The notes under the pieces are model-generated. The model was not told the DNA's origin and did no database searches. It saw nothing but the letters and a program-made list of their open reading frames with translations. The position numbers and the translations under genes are program-made. A stretch of 64,000 nt of DNA. Source: Pseudomonas lini. Its GTDB lineage: Bacteria > Pseudomonadota > Gammaproteobacteria > Pseudomonadales > Pseudomonadaceae. The stretch is from assembly GCF_030812475.1 (NCBI RefSeq), contig NZ_JAUSSR010000005.1:62001-126000 (forward strand). The letters run 5' to 3'. Shown here piece by piece: positions 18,004 through 26,311 of the stretch (position 1 is the first letter of the stretch; every line of letters begins with the position of its first letter).

Positions 18004-18303
18004 ATGAAAATCATGACGTGCCCGCTCAACGGGCCCCGCAATATCAGTGAGTTCACCTATGGCGGTGAATTCAAACCCATGCCCGATCCGCTGACCTGCA
18101 GCGACGCCGAATGGGCCGACTACGTGTTCAACACCGACAACCTCGCCGGCGTGGTGCGCGAGTGGTGGATGCACACGCCATCGAGCTACTGGTTCCTGGC
18201 GGAACGTCACACCGTCAGCGACGAAATCCTGCGCACCTTCGACCCTAAAGAACTGTTCACCACCCGCGTCGACTTCAGCGCCGCCAAGGAGATCGCCGGA
18301 TGA
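18004..18303 (+). CDS. mgdB: N-methylglutamate dehydrogenase, small SoxD-like subunit
   Basis: 99 residues, the size and position of the SoxD delta subunit. It begins M-K-I-M-T-C-P-L-N-G-P-R-N, close to the zinc-binding N terminus of SoxD, and contains W-W-M-H-T-P-S-S-Y-W-F-L-A-E-R-H. In SoxD several Cys/His residues bind zinc; here one Cys near 6 and another near 33 are visible with His residues, so zinc may be retained only in part. RBS GGAGAG. The stop overlaps the next start (ATGA), so it is coupled to the alpha subunit. Confidence 0.85.
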   Translation: MKIMTCPLNGPRNISEFTYGGEFKPMPDPLTCSDAEWADYVFNTDNLAGVVREWWMHTPSSYWFLAERHTVSDEILRTFDPKELFTTRVDFSAAKEIAG

Positions 18304-21197
18304 ATCGCTTACCCGCCCCCATGGGCTTGCTGATCGACCGTGATCAGCCATTGGATTTCAGCTTCGACGGCCACCGCTACCAGGGCTTGCAAGGCGACAG
18401 CATCGCCAGCGCCCTGTTGGCCAACGGGCGCTTCCTGATCTCCCGTTCGTTCAAATACCATCGCCCCCGCGGCCCGCTGACCATGGCTGGCCAGGATGCC
18501 AACAGCCTGGTGCAGCTGCCCCAGGAGCCTAACGTGCTGGCCGATGCGCACGCCTTGTCCGCCGGTTTGCAGGTCACGGCGCAGAACGTCAACGGCTCGC
18601 TGGACAACGACAAGGACGCCTACCTCGGCAAATTCTCGAAATTCATGCCGGTGGGCTTCTACTATCGCTCGTTCTACAAGCCCAAGGGCATGTGGAAAAT
18701 CTGGGAACCGATCATCCGCAAGAAAGCCGGCCTCGGTGTGCTCGATCTGACGTTCCAGCCCGAGTACTACGACAAGGCCTACCTGTTCACCGATGTCGCG
18801 GTGATCGGCGCCGGGCCAGCCGGGCTGCATGCGGCGCTGACGACGGCCAATGCAGGGGCCAAGGTGTTGCTGATCGAGCAACAACCGGTGCTCGGCGGTT
18901 CGCTGACCTATGCGCGCTTCGATATTGAAGGCAACCGTGCCGAGACCCTGCGCCGCGAACTGCTGGCCGCAGTGGAGCAGCACGCCAATATCCGCATCCT
19001 CACCGAAGCCACCTGCAACGCCTGGTTCACCGACAACTACCTGCCGGTGATCCAGGGCAAACGCCTGTACAAGGTGCGTGCCCGGCAGTGCCTGGTGTGC
19101 AGCGGCGCCTTCGATCAGCCGGTGGTCTTTCGCAATAACGACCTGCCGGGGGTGATGCTGACCAGTGCCGCACAACGGCTGATGAAACTGTATGCGGTCA
19201 AGCCGGGCAATCGCGCCGTGGTGCTGACGGGCAACGATGACGGTTACCTCGCCGCGCTGGACTTGCACGACCAGGGGGTGAAAGTGGTCGCCGTGGTGGA
19301 CATGCGCCAGGGGCCGTCGGACGAATCCCTGCCGGGCGCCTTGGCGCAACGCAAGATTTACCTTCAGTGCAACAGCACCGTCTATGAAGCCCTGCACGAG
19401 AAAGGCATGCGCCATATCAATGGCGTCGACGTGCGCATGATCACCGCACAAGGCCAGGTCGCCGCGAGCGGGCAGCACCTGGATTGCGACGTGTTGTGCA
19501 TGTCCGCCGGTTACATGCCGGTCTATCAACTGTTGTGCCAGGCCGGCGGCAAACTGGCCTACGACGACCAGCGTGCGGAGTTCACCATCAGCGGCCTGCC
19601 GCAGAACCTGAATGTCGCAGGTTCGGTCAATGCGCGTCACCGGCTGGACAACGTCATAGCCGATGGCGTGAATGCCGGCACCGAGGCCGCCCTCGCCCTG
19701 GGCCTGGTGGTCGGTGCCCAGCGTGTGCCCTTCAGCGGCGAAGCCCGGGTCAACTTCAACTGGCCGATCTTCCCCCATCCCAAGGGCAAGGACTTCGTCG
19801 ACTTCGACGAGGATCTGCAAGTGGCCGACATCGTCAACGCCACCCGCATCGGCTATCGCGACGTGCAACTGGTCAAGCGCTACTCCACCGTCGGCATGGG
19901 CCCCTCCCAGGGCCGCCACTCGGCGTTGCCGACCGCGCGGCTGGTGGCCTGGGCGACCCAGCGCAACATCAGCGAAACCGGCGTCACCACCGCGCGACCG
20001 CCGTTCGTGGCCGAGAAGCTGGCGCATGTCGCCGGTCGCGCGTTCGACCCGTACCGGCAAACGCCGATGCATGCCCGCCACCTGCAAGCCGGGGCGAAGA
20101 TGATGCCCGCCGGCATCTGGCAACGTCCGGCCTACTTCGGCAACGCCAAGGAGCGCGAGGCCTGCATGCAGGCCGAAGCCCTGCACGTGCGCAACAAGGT
20201 CGGCCTGATCGACGTCTCGACCCTGGGCGGCCTGGATGTGCGCGGCCCGGACGCCGCCGAGCTGCTCAACCGGATGTACACCTTTGCCTTTCTCAAGCAG
20301 CCGATCGGGCGCTCGCGCTATGCGCTGATGACCAACGAGCACGGGGTGGTGATCGACGACGGCGTCTGCGCGCGGCTGGCCGAAAACCATTTCTACGTCA
20401 CCGCCACCACCAGCGGCGTCGACCGGATCTACCAGCAGATGCTCAAGTGGAACGCACAATGGCGCCTGGATGTGGACGTCGCCAACGTCACCGCGGCCAT
20501 TTGCGCGGTCAACGTCGCCGGGCCCGACTCGCGCAAAGTGCTGGAACAGGTCTGCACCGACCTCGACCTGAGCGCCGAAGGCTTCCCTTACCTGGGCGTG
20601 CGTCAGGGCACGGTCGCCGGCATCAAGGCACGCCTGCTGCGGGTCGGCTTCGTCGGCGAACTGGGTTATGAAATCCACGTCCCGGCGCGCCACGGGCTCG
20701 AACTGTGGGACGCATTGACGGACGCCGGCAAGGCGTTCGATATCCGCCCGTTCGGCGTCGAAACCCAGCGCCTGCTGCGCCTGGAAAAAGGCCACGTGAT
20801 CATCAGCCAGGACACCGACGGCATGACCCACCCGGCAGAAATCGACATGGGCTGGGCGGTCAGCCGCAACAAACCGTTCTTCGTCGGCCGGCGCTCGGTG
20901 GACATCCTCGAAGCCCAGCCGCTGAAGCGTAAACTGGTGGGCTTCGCGTTGCCCAAGGGCAGTCTGCAACCCCTCGAGGGCCACCTGGTGCTCAAGGGTC
21001 CGGACATCAGCGGCAATGTCACCTCCTGCGAGTATTCCGCCAGCCTGGGCAAGATCATCGGCCTGGCCTATGCCGGCATCGACCAGAGCACTCCGGGGCA
21101 ACGGATTCCGATCCGCGTCGAAGGCGGCATCGTGGTCCAGGCCGAGGTGGTCAAGTTGCCTTTCTTCGATCCCGATAACCAACGCCAGGAGCTTTGA
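18300..21197 (+). CDS. mgdC: N-methylglutamate dehydrogenase, large SoxA-like subunit
   Basis: 965 residues, homologous to the alpha subunit of sarcosine oxidase. The layout is a ferredoxin-like N-terminal segment lacking its cluster cysteines (about 15-80, with R-S-F-K-Y-H-R-P-R-G), a central NAD/FAD Rossmann domain (G-A-G-P-A-G-L-H near 172) and a C-terminal GcvT-type THF-binding domain (about 590-950). The GcvT half would accept the oxidised methyl carbon as methylene-THF, feeding FolD2 and PurU2. Length matches the family (about 960-1000). A 1,023-codon open frame on the opposite strand is a composition shadow. Confidence 0.88.
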   Translation: MNRLPAPMGLLIDRDQPLDFSFDGHRYQGLQGDSIASALLANGRFLISRSFKYHRPRGPLTMAGQDANSLVQLPQEPNVLADAHALSAGLQVTAQNVNGSLDNDKDAYLGKFSKFMPVGFYYRSFYKPKGMWKIWEPIIRKKAGLGVLDLTFQPEYYDKAYLFTDVAVIGAGPAGLHAALTTANAGAKVLLIEQQPVLGGSLTYARFDIEGNRAETLRRELLAAVEQHANIRILTEATCNAWFTDNYLPVIQGKRLYKVRARQCLVCSGAFDQPVVFRNNDLPGVMLTSAAQRLMKLYAVKPGNRAVVLTGNDDGYLAALDLHDQGVKVVAVVDMRQGPSDESLPGALAQRKIYLQCNSTVYEALHEKGMRHINGVDVRMITAQGQVAASGQHLDCDVLCMSAGYMPVYQLLCQAGGKLAYDDQRAEFTISGLPQNLNVAGSVNARHRLDNVIADGVNAGTEAALALGLVVGAQRVPFSGEARVNFNWPIFPHPKGKDFVDFDEDLQVADIVNATRIGYRDVQLVKRYSTVGMGPSQGRHSALPTARLVAWATQRNISETGVTTARPPFVAEKLAHVAGRAFDPYRQTPMHARHLQAGAKMMPAGIWQRPAYFGNAKEREACMQAEALHVRNKVGLIDVSTLGGLDVRGPDAAELLNRMYTFAFLKQPIGRSRYALMTNEHGVVIDDGVCARLAENHFYVTATTSGVDRIYQQMLKWNAQWRLDVDVANVTAAICAVNVAGPDSRKVLEQVCTDLDLSAEGFPYLGVRQGTVAGIKARLLRVGFVGELGYEIHVPARHGLELWDALTDAGKAFDIRPFGVETQRLLRLEKGHVIISQDTDGMTHPAEIDMGWAVSRNKPFFVGRRSVDILEAQPLKRKLVGFALPKGSLQPLEGHLVLKGPDISGNVTSCEYSASLGKIIGLAYAGIDQSTPGQRIPIRVEGGIVVQAEVVKLPFFDPDNQRQEL

Positions 21198-21200
21198 GCC

Positions 21201-21779
21201 ATGACCAGTCTGAGAGAACAACCCCGTGTTGGCCGGCAAACCCTGGCGCCGTTGCCAGGCTGCAGCCTGACGGACCTGACCGACCTGCCGCGGGTCGGTT
21301 TCCGCGGCGCCCACAGTGCCGAATACCTGCGCAGCCGCGGCTTCACTCTGCCCGATGTGCCCAACCGCGCGGTGATTCAAGCCGATGGCAGCCTGGTGGC
21401 GCGGCTGTCACAGAGCGAATACCTGCTGCTGGGCAGCCCCGAGGATCAGGGCCAGCGCCTGGCGGATGAAGAGGCGCGCTGGGAGCTCGATCATCAGGCC
21501 AACTACTTGCTGCCGCGCCAGGACAGCCATGCCTGGTTTCAGCTGACGGGGGACAACCCGAGTGAGGTGATGGCCAAACTCTGCGGCGTTGATTTGAGTC
21601 CGCAGGCATTCGGCCCCGGGGCTGTGGCGCAGACATCGGCGGCCCGCATCAACGTGATCGTGATCAATGCCGGCAGCGCGCGGCAAGCGAGCCTGCACAT
21701 CCTTTGCGACCGGGCGTCGCAGGCGTATTTCCAGGAGGCCCTGCTGGACGCGATGGAGGAGTTCAAAGCGCACCTTTAA
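21201..21779 (+). CDS. mgdD: N-methylglutamate dehydrogenase, SoxG-like gamma subunit
   Basis: 192 residues, similar in size and position to SoxG, the gamma subunit that completes the heterotetramer. The visible pattern is a GcvT-like fold remnant: V-G-F-R-G-A-H-S near 30, W-F-Q-L-T-G-D-N-P-S near 110 and a conserved L-C-G-V-D-L. It starts 3 bases after the mgdC stop behind GGAG and is the last gene before a terminator. Function beyond assembly or stabilisation of the complex is not established from sequence. Confidence 0.82.
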   Translation: MTSLREQPRVGRQTLAPLPGCSLTDLTDLPRVGFRGAHSAEYLRSRGFTLPDVPNRAVIQADGSLVARLSQSEYLLLGSPEDQGQRLADEEARWELDHQANYLLPRQDSHAWFQLTGDNPSEVMAKLCGVDLSPQAFGPGAVAQTSAARINVIVINAGSARQASLHILCDRASQAYFQEALLDAMEEFKAHL

Positions 21780-21794
21780 ACGCAGGCAAAAAAA

Positions 21795-21830
21795 AATCCC
21801 GGGCAGCTGATGGACGCCCGGGACTTAAAA
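21795..21830 (+). terminator. Rho-independent terminator after mgdD
   Basis: Stem TCCCGGGC / GCCCGGGA (21797-21804 and 21816-21823) with an 11-base loop, preceded by a run of A and followed by a short T/A tract. It ends the purU2-folD2-mgdABCD operon and may work in both directions. Confidence 0.8.
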
Positions 21831-21962
21831 ATGCATAAACCGTGGTGGTGAACACGGGGCGAATATTACTGAATATTTCGCCCTGTAACAAGATATTTTG
21901 ACTCACCATCCAGTTACTAATATTTCCAAGCCCTTAAATATCCACACTATTTTCAAGACGAC

Positions 21963-23309
21963 CTACAAAAACCAACGGTATTCCCGGGCGCTGATTTCCT
22001 GCATGAACGCCAGGTGATCCTGACGCTTATTCTCGCAGTAGACATCCACGAACTCCGCGCCCAACCCCTCGCGCAACGGCGCATGGCCTTGCATCGATTG
22101 CACCGCTTCGAGCATCTCCAGCGGAAAATCGATACCGCTGTTGCGGTCTTCGTTGAGCGATGCGATCGGCTCGCGACCGGCTTTCAGCCCCTGTTCCAGA
22201 CCCACCAGAATCGCCGCCAGCACCAGGTAAGGGTTGGCATCGGCACCTGACAGGCGATGTTCGATCCGCAGATTGCGGTCATCCGATTCGGGTACCCGCA
22301 GGCACGCGTCGCGGTCTTCGAAACCCCAGCTGGCGCGGTTGGCGACGTTCACCGTGCCGCTCAGGCGTCGCATGGCGTTGTGATTGGGGGCAAAGATCGG
22401 CATGCAATGGGGCAGTACTTCCAGGCAGCCCGCCACTGCATGGCGCAGCGTCCGCTGCCCGTCTGTGGCCAACAGGTTGTTCCCGGCTTCGTCGTAGAGG
22501 CTGACATGGACATGCATGCCGCTACCCGGATGGTGCAGGTAGGGTTTGGCCATGAAGCTGGCGCGATAGTCATGCTTGAGCGCCACCCCCCGAGTGCTGC
22601 GGCAGAACAAGGCGGCCCAGTCAGCGGCACGCAGGCCATCATCGAGGTGGCCGAAGTTGATTTCGAACTGGCCAGGACCCAGCTCGGCCGTGATCACCGT
22701 GGCATCGATGCCTTGCGCCCGCGCGGTCTCGACCATGTCATCGAGCACCGTCGAAAATCGCGACAGCCGCTCGATATGCATGTTCGGCTGATCGTCCGCA
22801 TCGCCGGTCAGCGGATCCCGCGGGAACCGGGGCAAGCCATCCTGCAGTTGGCGATCGAACAGATAGAACTCCAGCTCGAAAGCGACCACAGGGAAAATGC
22901 CCTTTCGGCCGAGCCGCTCCAGCACCTGCGCCAGGACTTCCCGGGGTTCGAAGACGATCGGTTGTTCGGTGCCGCTGGAGGTGATCAGCATCTGCCCCAG
23001 CGCCTGCTTTTCCCAGCCCACGAGTTTCAATGTGCCTGGCACCAGGCGCCGGGGCGCATCCGGATCGCCGTCGTTGAAACAGTAGTCGCCGATCTTGAAC
23101 AGCCCCCCTTGAGCCCCCAGCAACACACAGTTCTGCGGCAGCTTGAGGGCGCTGCCGGCAGCGACCTTTTCCAGCATTTCAATCGGGTAGCGCTTGCCGT
23201 AGAAATGCCCGGGAATGTCCAGGGAGATCAAGTCTACGTAACGGACATCCGGGTAACGCTGGCGGAAGGTACGAACTTCGGCGAGCAGATCGGAGCAGAC
23301 AGCATCCAT
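21963..23309 (-). CDS. Glutamine-synthetase-family gamma-glutamyl-amine ligase
   Basis: 448 residues in the PuuA/GlnA-III branch of glutamine synthetases. It has D-L-I-S-L-D-I-P-G-H-F-Y-G-K-R-Y near 30, the metal motif F-E-L-E-F-Y-L-F-D around 148, G-P-G-Q-F-E-I-N-F, the G-S-G-M-H-V-H-V loop and R-I-E-H-R-L-S-G-A-D-A-N-P-Y at the C-terminal site. The ATG at 23309 is behind AAGGA; an ATG at 23333 overlaps the upstream stop (TGATG) and is an alternative. The upstream XRE-cupin gene resembles the puuR-puuA arrangement, so a polyamine or other amine substrate is likely. Beside the methylamine locus, a small amine such as dimethylamine or ethanolamine is also possible. Confidence 0.8.
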   Translation of the reverse strand: MDAVCSDLLAEVRTFRQRYPDVRYVDLISLDIPGHFYGKRYPIEMLEKVAAGSALKLPQNCVLLGAQGGLFKIGDYCFNDGDPDAPRRLVPGTLKLVGWEKQALGQMLITSSGTEQPIVFEPREVLAQVLERLGRKGIFPVVAFELEFYLFDRQLQDGLPRFPRDPLTGDADDQPNMHIERLSRFSTVLDDMVETARAQGIDATVITAELGPGQFEINFGHLDDGLRAADWAALFCRSTRGVALKHDYRASFMAKPYLHHPGSGMHVHVSLYDEAGNNLLATDGQRTLRHAVAGCLEVLPHCMPIFAPNHNAMRRLSGTVNVANRASWGFEDRDACLRVPESDDRNLRIEHRLSGADANPYLVLAAILVGLEQGLKAGREPIASLNEDRNSGIDFPLEMLEAVQSMQGHAPLREGLGAEFVDVYCENKRQDHLAFMQEISAREYRWFL

Positions 23310-23332
23310 CGTTGATAGTCCTTGTCGTGTCA

Positions 23333-23887
23333 TCAGGTGTAGACCCACAGCACGCGGGTGAGTCGGTCCGAGAGGTTGCCGTAGCGGCAGTGGGCATGAC
23401 TGGCCAGCTGAAAACTGTCGCCGGCATGCAGGGTGACCGGCTCGTCGTCAGCCAGCCACAACGTCAGCTCGCCCTCCAGGACATAGCCGCCCTGCTCCGA
23501 GCTGTCATTCATGTGCCGGTCGCCGCTGCTGGCGCCGGGCTCGAGCTGGCTTTCCAGCATCGAGAACGAGGCGCGCATTTTTGGCGAAACCAGGATGTCG
23601 GTAATGCCGTCGGCGTAATACAGGGTGCGGCGCTCGTCAGGACGGGTCACCCACGGCAGGGCCATGGGCTTGGGCAGACTGTAGAAATACGTGGTCGGCA
23701 CGCCGAGGGTTTCGCTGATGGCAGTCAAGTCCGCCACCGTCGGCCGTGACAGTCCGCGCTCGACCTGCGAGAGAAAGCCCACGGAACGACCGATCTTGTC
23801 AGCCAAATCCTTGAGCGTGTATTTTTTGTGTTTGCGCAGGTCCTGGATCAGGATCGCCAGCGCCGAGATTTCTTCTTGCATGTCCAT
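23333..23887 (-). CDS. XRE-cupin transcriptional regulator (PuuR-like)
   Basis: 184 residues: helix-turn-helix at about 10-64 (Y-T-L-K-D-L-A-D-K-I-G-R-S-V-G-F-L-S-Q-V-E-R-G) and a C-terminal cupin (about 110-180, G-G-Y-V-L-E-G-E-L-T-L-W-L and H-A-G-D-S-F). The start is unsure: ATG at 23887 or 23902, neither with a clear ribosome site. Its stop overlaps the first possible start of the following ligase gene, so the two form an operon and it probably represses it. Repeated TTTCAT/ATGAAA blocks directly upstream could be its operator. It is distinct in sequence from the regulator at 14052. Confidence 0.82.
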   Translation of the reverse strand: MDMQEEISALAILIQDLRKHKKYTLKDLADKIGRSVGFLSQVERGLSRPTVADLTAISETLGVPTTYFYSLPKPMALPWVTRPDERRTLYYADGITDILVSPKMRASFSMLESQLEPGASSGDRHMNDSSEQGGYVLEGELTLWLADDEPVTLHAGDSFQLASHAHCRYGNLSDRLTRVLWVYT

Positions 23888-23900
23888 CCAAAGGCGGCCC

Positions 23901-23950
23901 ATGAAATTTTATACTTATAATTTCATGAAAAAATACAGATTAAATTTCAT
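23901..23950 (-). promoter_or_regulatory. Palindromic ATGAAATT/AATTTCAT repeats before the PuuR-like regulator
   Basis: ATGAAATT and AATTTCAT copies lie in dyad around an AT-rich centre near 23915, and a third TTTCAT follows at 23945. The cluster sits at the 5' end of the regulator gene, where autoregulatory operators are expected. The AT-rich block also gives TATAAT-like -10 boxes. Confidence 0.5.
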
Positions 23951-24014
23951 AACTGCAACCTTTCGGCCGGTAAAAAGGCTATTACGCAATTGGGAAATAC
24001 CGGTAACGCAGTAA

Positions 24015-24116
24015 CTGTAGGAGCGAGCTTGCTCGCGATGGTCGTTAACGATAACGCGTTCGGTCTGGTTAACCGCGGCGCACTTGAGCCCTTCGCCAGC
24101 AAGCTGGCTCCTACAG
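24015..24116. repeat. REP/REPIN element, mixed arms
   Basis: One arm is CTGTAGGAGCGAGCTTGCTC, the other CCAGCAAGCTGGCTCCTACAG, so the two arms belong to different REP variants. It lies in the 393-bp space between the regulator and the ndh-like gene, which otherwise holds the operator repeats and a terminator. Confidence 0.85.
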
Positions 24117-24204
24117 GGGTACGCGTATGCCAGCGAGCCAGCGCCTGTAAGAGACCGCGTTAGCGTGAAAAATGAAGTGACTTCCAACCCGGTAGAAGCT
24201 CCAA

Positions 24205-24242
24205 AAAAAAATCCCGCCCCGGAAAACCGGACGGGATTTTTA
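24205..24242 (-). terminator. Rho-independent terminator of the ndh-like gene
   Basis: Stem AATCCCG-CC-CCGG with loop AAAA and the complementary CCGG-A-CGGGATT, flanked by an A-run on one side and a T-run on the other. The minus-strand gene ends 40 bp away, and the plus strand may be ended too. Confidence 0.82.
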
Positions 24243-24280
24243 GCAGCGGGTGGCGTCTTCAAGACGACGTTACAGGCCTC

Positions 24281-25483
24281 TTAAGCAATCGGGATCAGCG
24301 GATCCGCAGCAGCCCATGCCGTTTCGCGATTGGCCGCCGGCGGGTAGATCCACTGGGTGTTGATCTGGGTCTTGAGCGCCTTGCCTTCCTGCCTGACCAG
24401 CTTGACCTGGCGATCCCAGCCTTCGGTGTACACCGCGCCCCAGGCCCCCAGGTCCAGGCAGGTGACGTATTTGGGCTGGCGGTACGGCGTCGGGTCCACG
24501 CCCAGAATCTGCGCGGCGACGTTGTTGCCGGCATGGCGGCCCAACACGATGGCGTGCTGGCACGTCATCAAGGCGTAGTTGCCGATGTCGTCAGTGGCGG
24601 CGTAGGCGACATCGCCGGTGGCGAAGATGTCGTCCTGGCCGATGACTTTCAGGTGGCTGTCCACGTGCAGCCGGCCCAGGTGATCGCGTTCGCCGGGGAT
24701 CTGCTCGGTCAGCGAGCTGGCGCGCACGCCGGTGGTCCAGATCACGGTGCTGGCGTCGATACGCTGGCCGTCGTTCAGATTGACACCGTGGGCGTCGATG
24801 GAGACCACCGAGGCTCGCAAGTGCCATTTCACCCCGGTCTCGAGGCTGGCTTCTTCGATCGACCTGGCGATCTCGGGGCCCATGGAGCCGCCGATTTTCT
24901 CGCCGCGATCGACGATGATCACCTCGATATCGGCCTCGTCACCCAGGATCGACCGCAGGCGCGCCGGCATTTCAGTCGCCGTTTCAATCCCGGTGAAGCC
25001 GCCGCCAGCCACAACGACTGTGTTACGCGCTTTGCTGTAGGGCTGGTTGGCCAGGGATTTGAGATGGTTTTCCAGGCGTATGGCCTGTTCGATCTGGTCG
25101 ACGTCGAACGCATGTTCGGTCACACCCGGGGTACTGGACTGTGCCAGGCGGCTGCCGGTGGCCAGAACAAGTTTGTCGTAGCTGCATAGCTGTCGGGTGC
25201 CCGAAGCATCGACGTAGCCCACACGCTTTTGCTCCACATCGATGGATTCTGCCGCGCCCTTGATGAACTTGACGCCGACCGCATCGAACAGCTCGCCGAT
25301 CGGTGCCGCCAGTTGGTGCGCATTCGGTTCGTAGAAGCGCGGGCGAACACGCAGCTCGGCCTGCGGGGCCAACACGGTGACTTCAACGTCGTTGTGAGCA
25401 TGGATATCGAACAGGCGGGTCGCGCTCAACGCCGTCCACATACCACCGAAACCTGCGCCGATTACCAGAATGTGCTGTGTCAT
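24281..25483 (-). CDS. Type II NADH dehydrogenase-like FAD oxidoreductase
   Basis: 400-residue peripheral flavoprotein of the Ndh-2 family, passing electrons from NADH to quinone without pumping. There are two dinucleotide sites: G-A-G-F-G-G-M at 9-15 (FAD) and V-V-A-G-G-G-F-T-G-I-E near 163-173 (NADH). The family motif F-A-T-G-D-V-A lies near 300. The ATG at 25483 has a GGAG site; the open frame extends 60 codons further without similarity. It diverges from an Rrf2 regulator gene, a pairing that suggests redox or nitrosative control. The main ndh of Pseudomonas is longer (about 430), so this is an accessory paralogue. Confidence 0.83.
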   Translation of the reverse strand: MTQHILVIGAGFGGMWTALSATRLFDIHAHNDVEVTVLAPQAELRVRPRFYEPNAHQLAAPIGELFDAVGVKFIKGAAESIDVEQKRVGYVDASGTRQLCSYDKLVLATGSRLAQSSTPGVTEHAFDVDQIEQAIRLENHLKSLANQPYSKARNTVVVAGGGFTGIETATEMPARLRSILGDEADIEVIIVDRGEKIGGSMGPEIARSIEEASLETGVKWHLRASVVSIDAHGVNLNDGQRIDASTVIWTTGVRASSLTEQIPGERDHLGRLHVDSHLKVIGQDDIFATGDVAYAATDDIGNYALMTCQHAIVLGRHAGNNVAAQILGVDPTPYRQPKYVTCLDLGAWGAVYTEGWDRQVKLVRQEGKALKTQINTQWIYPPAANRETAWAAADPLIPIA

Positions 25484-25738
25484 TTTCAACTCCGGGGGAA
25501 GACCAAATGATGAATTCGCCAGCGGTCGAACGCTTGCCAGTGCCGACCGAACAACTACGACTGTATTGATCCGAGTTAGATTGCGCAATGTTTTTTTTGT
25601 GATGGTTGCTATCAACCCGCGTGATTGCTCAATACCCTTAGCTCCCAATAAGCGCTGTGCCATCGAGCGCGTATGAGGCGCGTTGCCTGGCTCTTTCCCA
25701 GCTGTTAATATTTACGACAACATTAGTCGGAGATACCA

Positions 25739-26308
25739 ATGTCTCTTTACAGCGCGGGCGTCGAGTACGGCATTCATTGCCTGATTTTTCTGGTGGGGAA
25801 CCACGGGGACACCCGTGAGGCGAGCGTACGCGATCTCGCCGAGCTGCAAGGCGTGCCCCTGGATTACCTGGCGAAAATCTTCACCCGACTGGCCAAGGCA
25901 AAACTGGTGGTGGCCACCGAGGGCGTGCGCGGCGGCTTCAAGCTGGCCAGGCCGGCGGACGAAATCAGCGTGCTCGATATCGTCAATGCCATCGATGGCC
26001 AGAAGCTGATTTTTGATTGCCGCGAGATTCGCGGGCGGTGCGCGTTGTTCGAAGGCGCCACGCCCGACTGGGCGGTGGCCGGTCCCTGCGCGGTCCATGC
26101 GGTGATGATGACGGCGCAGAAACGCATGGAAGAAGCCCTCGCACAGCAGACCATCCTGGATCTGGCGCGCAGGGTCGGGCGCAAAGCCCCGCCGGAGTTC
26201 GGCGTGCAAGTGGACCACTGGATGAATGACCGCCGGGAAAAGAAAAGCGCTGCAAACGCTCAGGCAAGCGACGACCCCCTCATCCAGGTGAGCGAGATTC
26301 GCGACTGA
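25739..26308 (+). CDS. Rrf2-family transcriptional regulator with cysteine cluster
   Basis: 189 residues. The N-terminal winged helix (1-80) has D-Y-L-A-K-I-F-T-R-L-A-K-A and a G-V-R-G-G-F-K-L-A-R wing typical of Rrf2 proteins. Three cysteines follow (D-C-R-E-I-R-G-R-C at about 98 and 105, P-C near 120), a layout used by IscR, NsrR and RsrR to hold an Fe-S cluster. The C-terminal 50 residues are charged and of unknown role. It diverges from the ndh-like gene across 255 bp. It is not iscR, since no isc genes follow. RBS GGAGAT. Confidence 0.82.
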   Translation: MSLYSAGVEYGIHCLIFLVGNHGDTREASVRDLAELQGVPLDYLAKIFTRLAKAKLVVATEGVRGGFKLARPADEISVLDIVNAIDGQKLIFDCREIRGRCALFEGATPDWAVAGPCAVHAVMMTAQKRMEEALAQQTILDLARRVGRKAPPEFGVQVDHWMNDRREKKSAANAQASDDPLIQVSEIRD

Positions 26309-26311
26309 ATC

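Noticed and set aside
18309..21380. A 1,023-codon open frame antisense to mgdC and mgdD
   Set aside because: It is a composition shadow of high third-position GC; its translation is rich in H, Q, R, D and A without domain motifs, while mgdC has clear family motifs.
25484..25663. 60-codon N-terminal extension of the ndh-like protein
   Set aside because: FAD motif starts directly after the ATG at 25483, which has a ribosome site.
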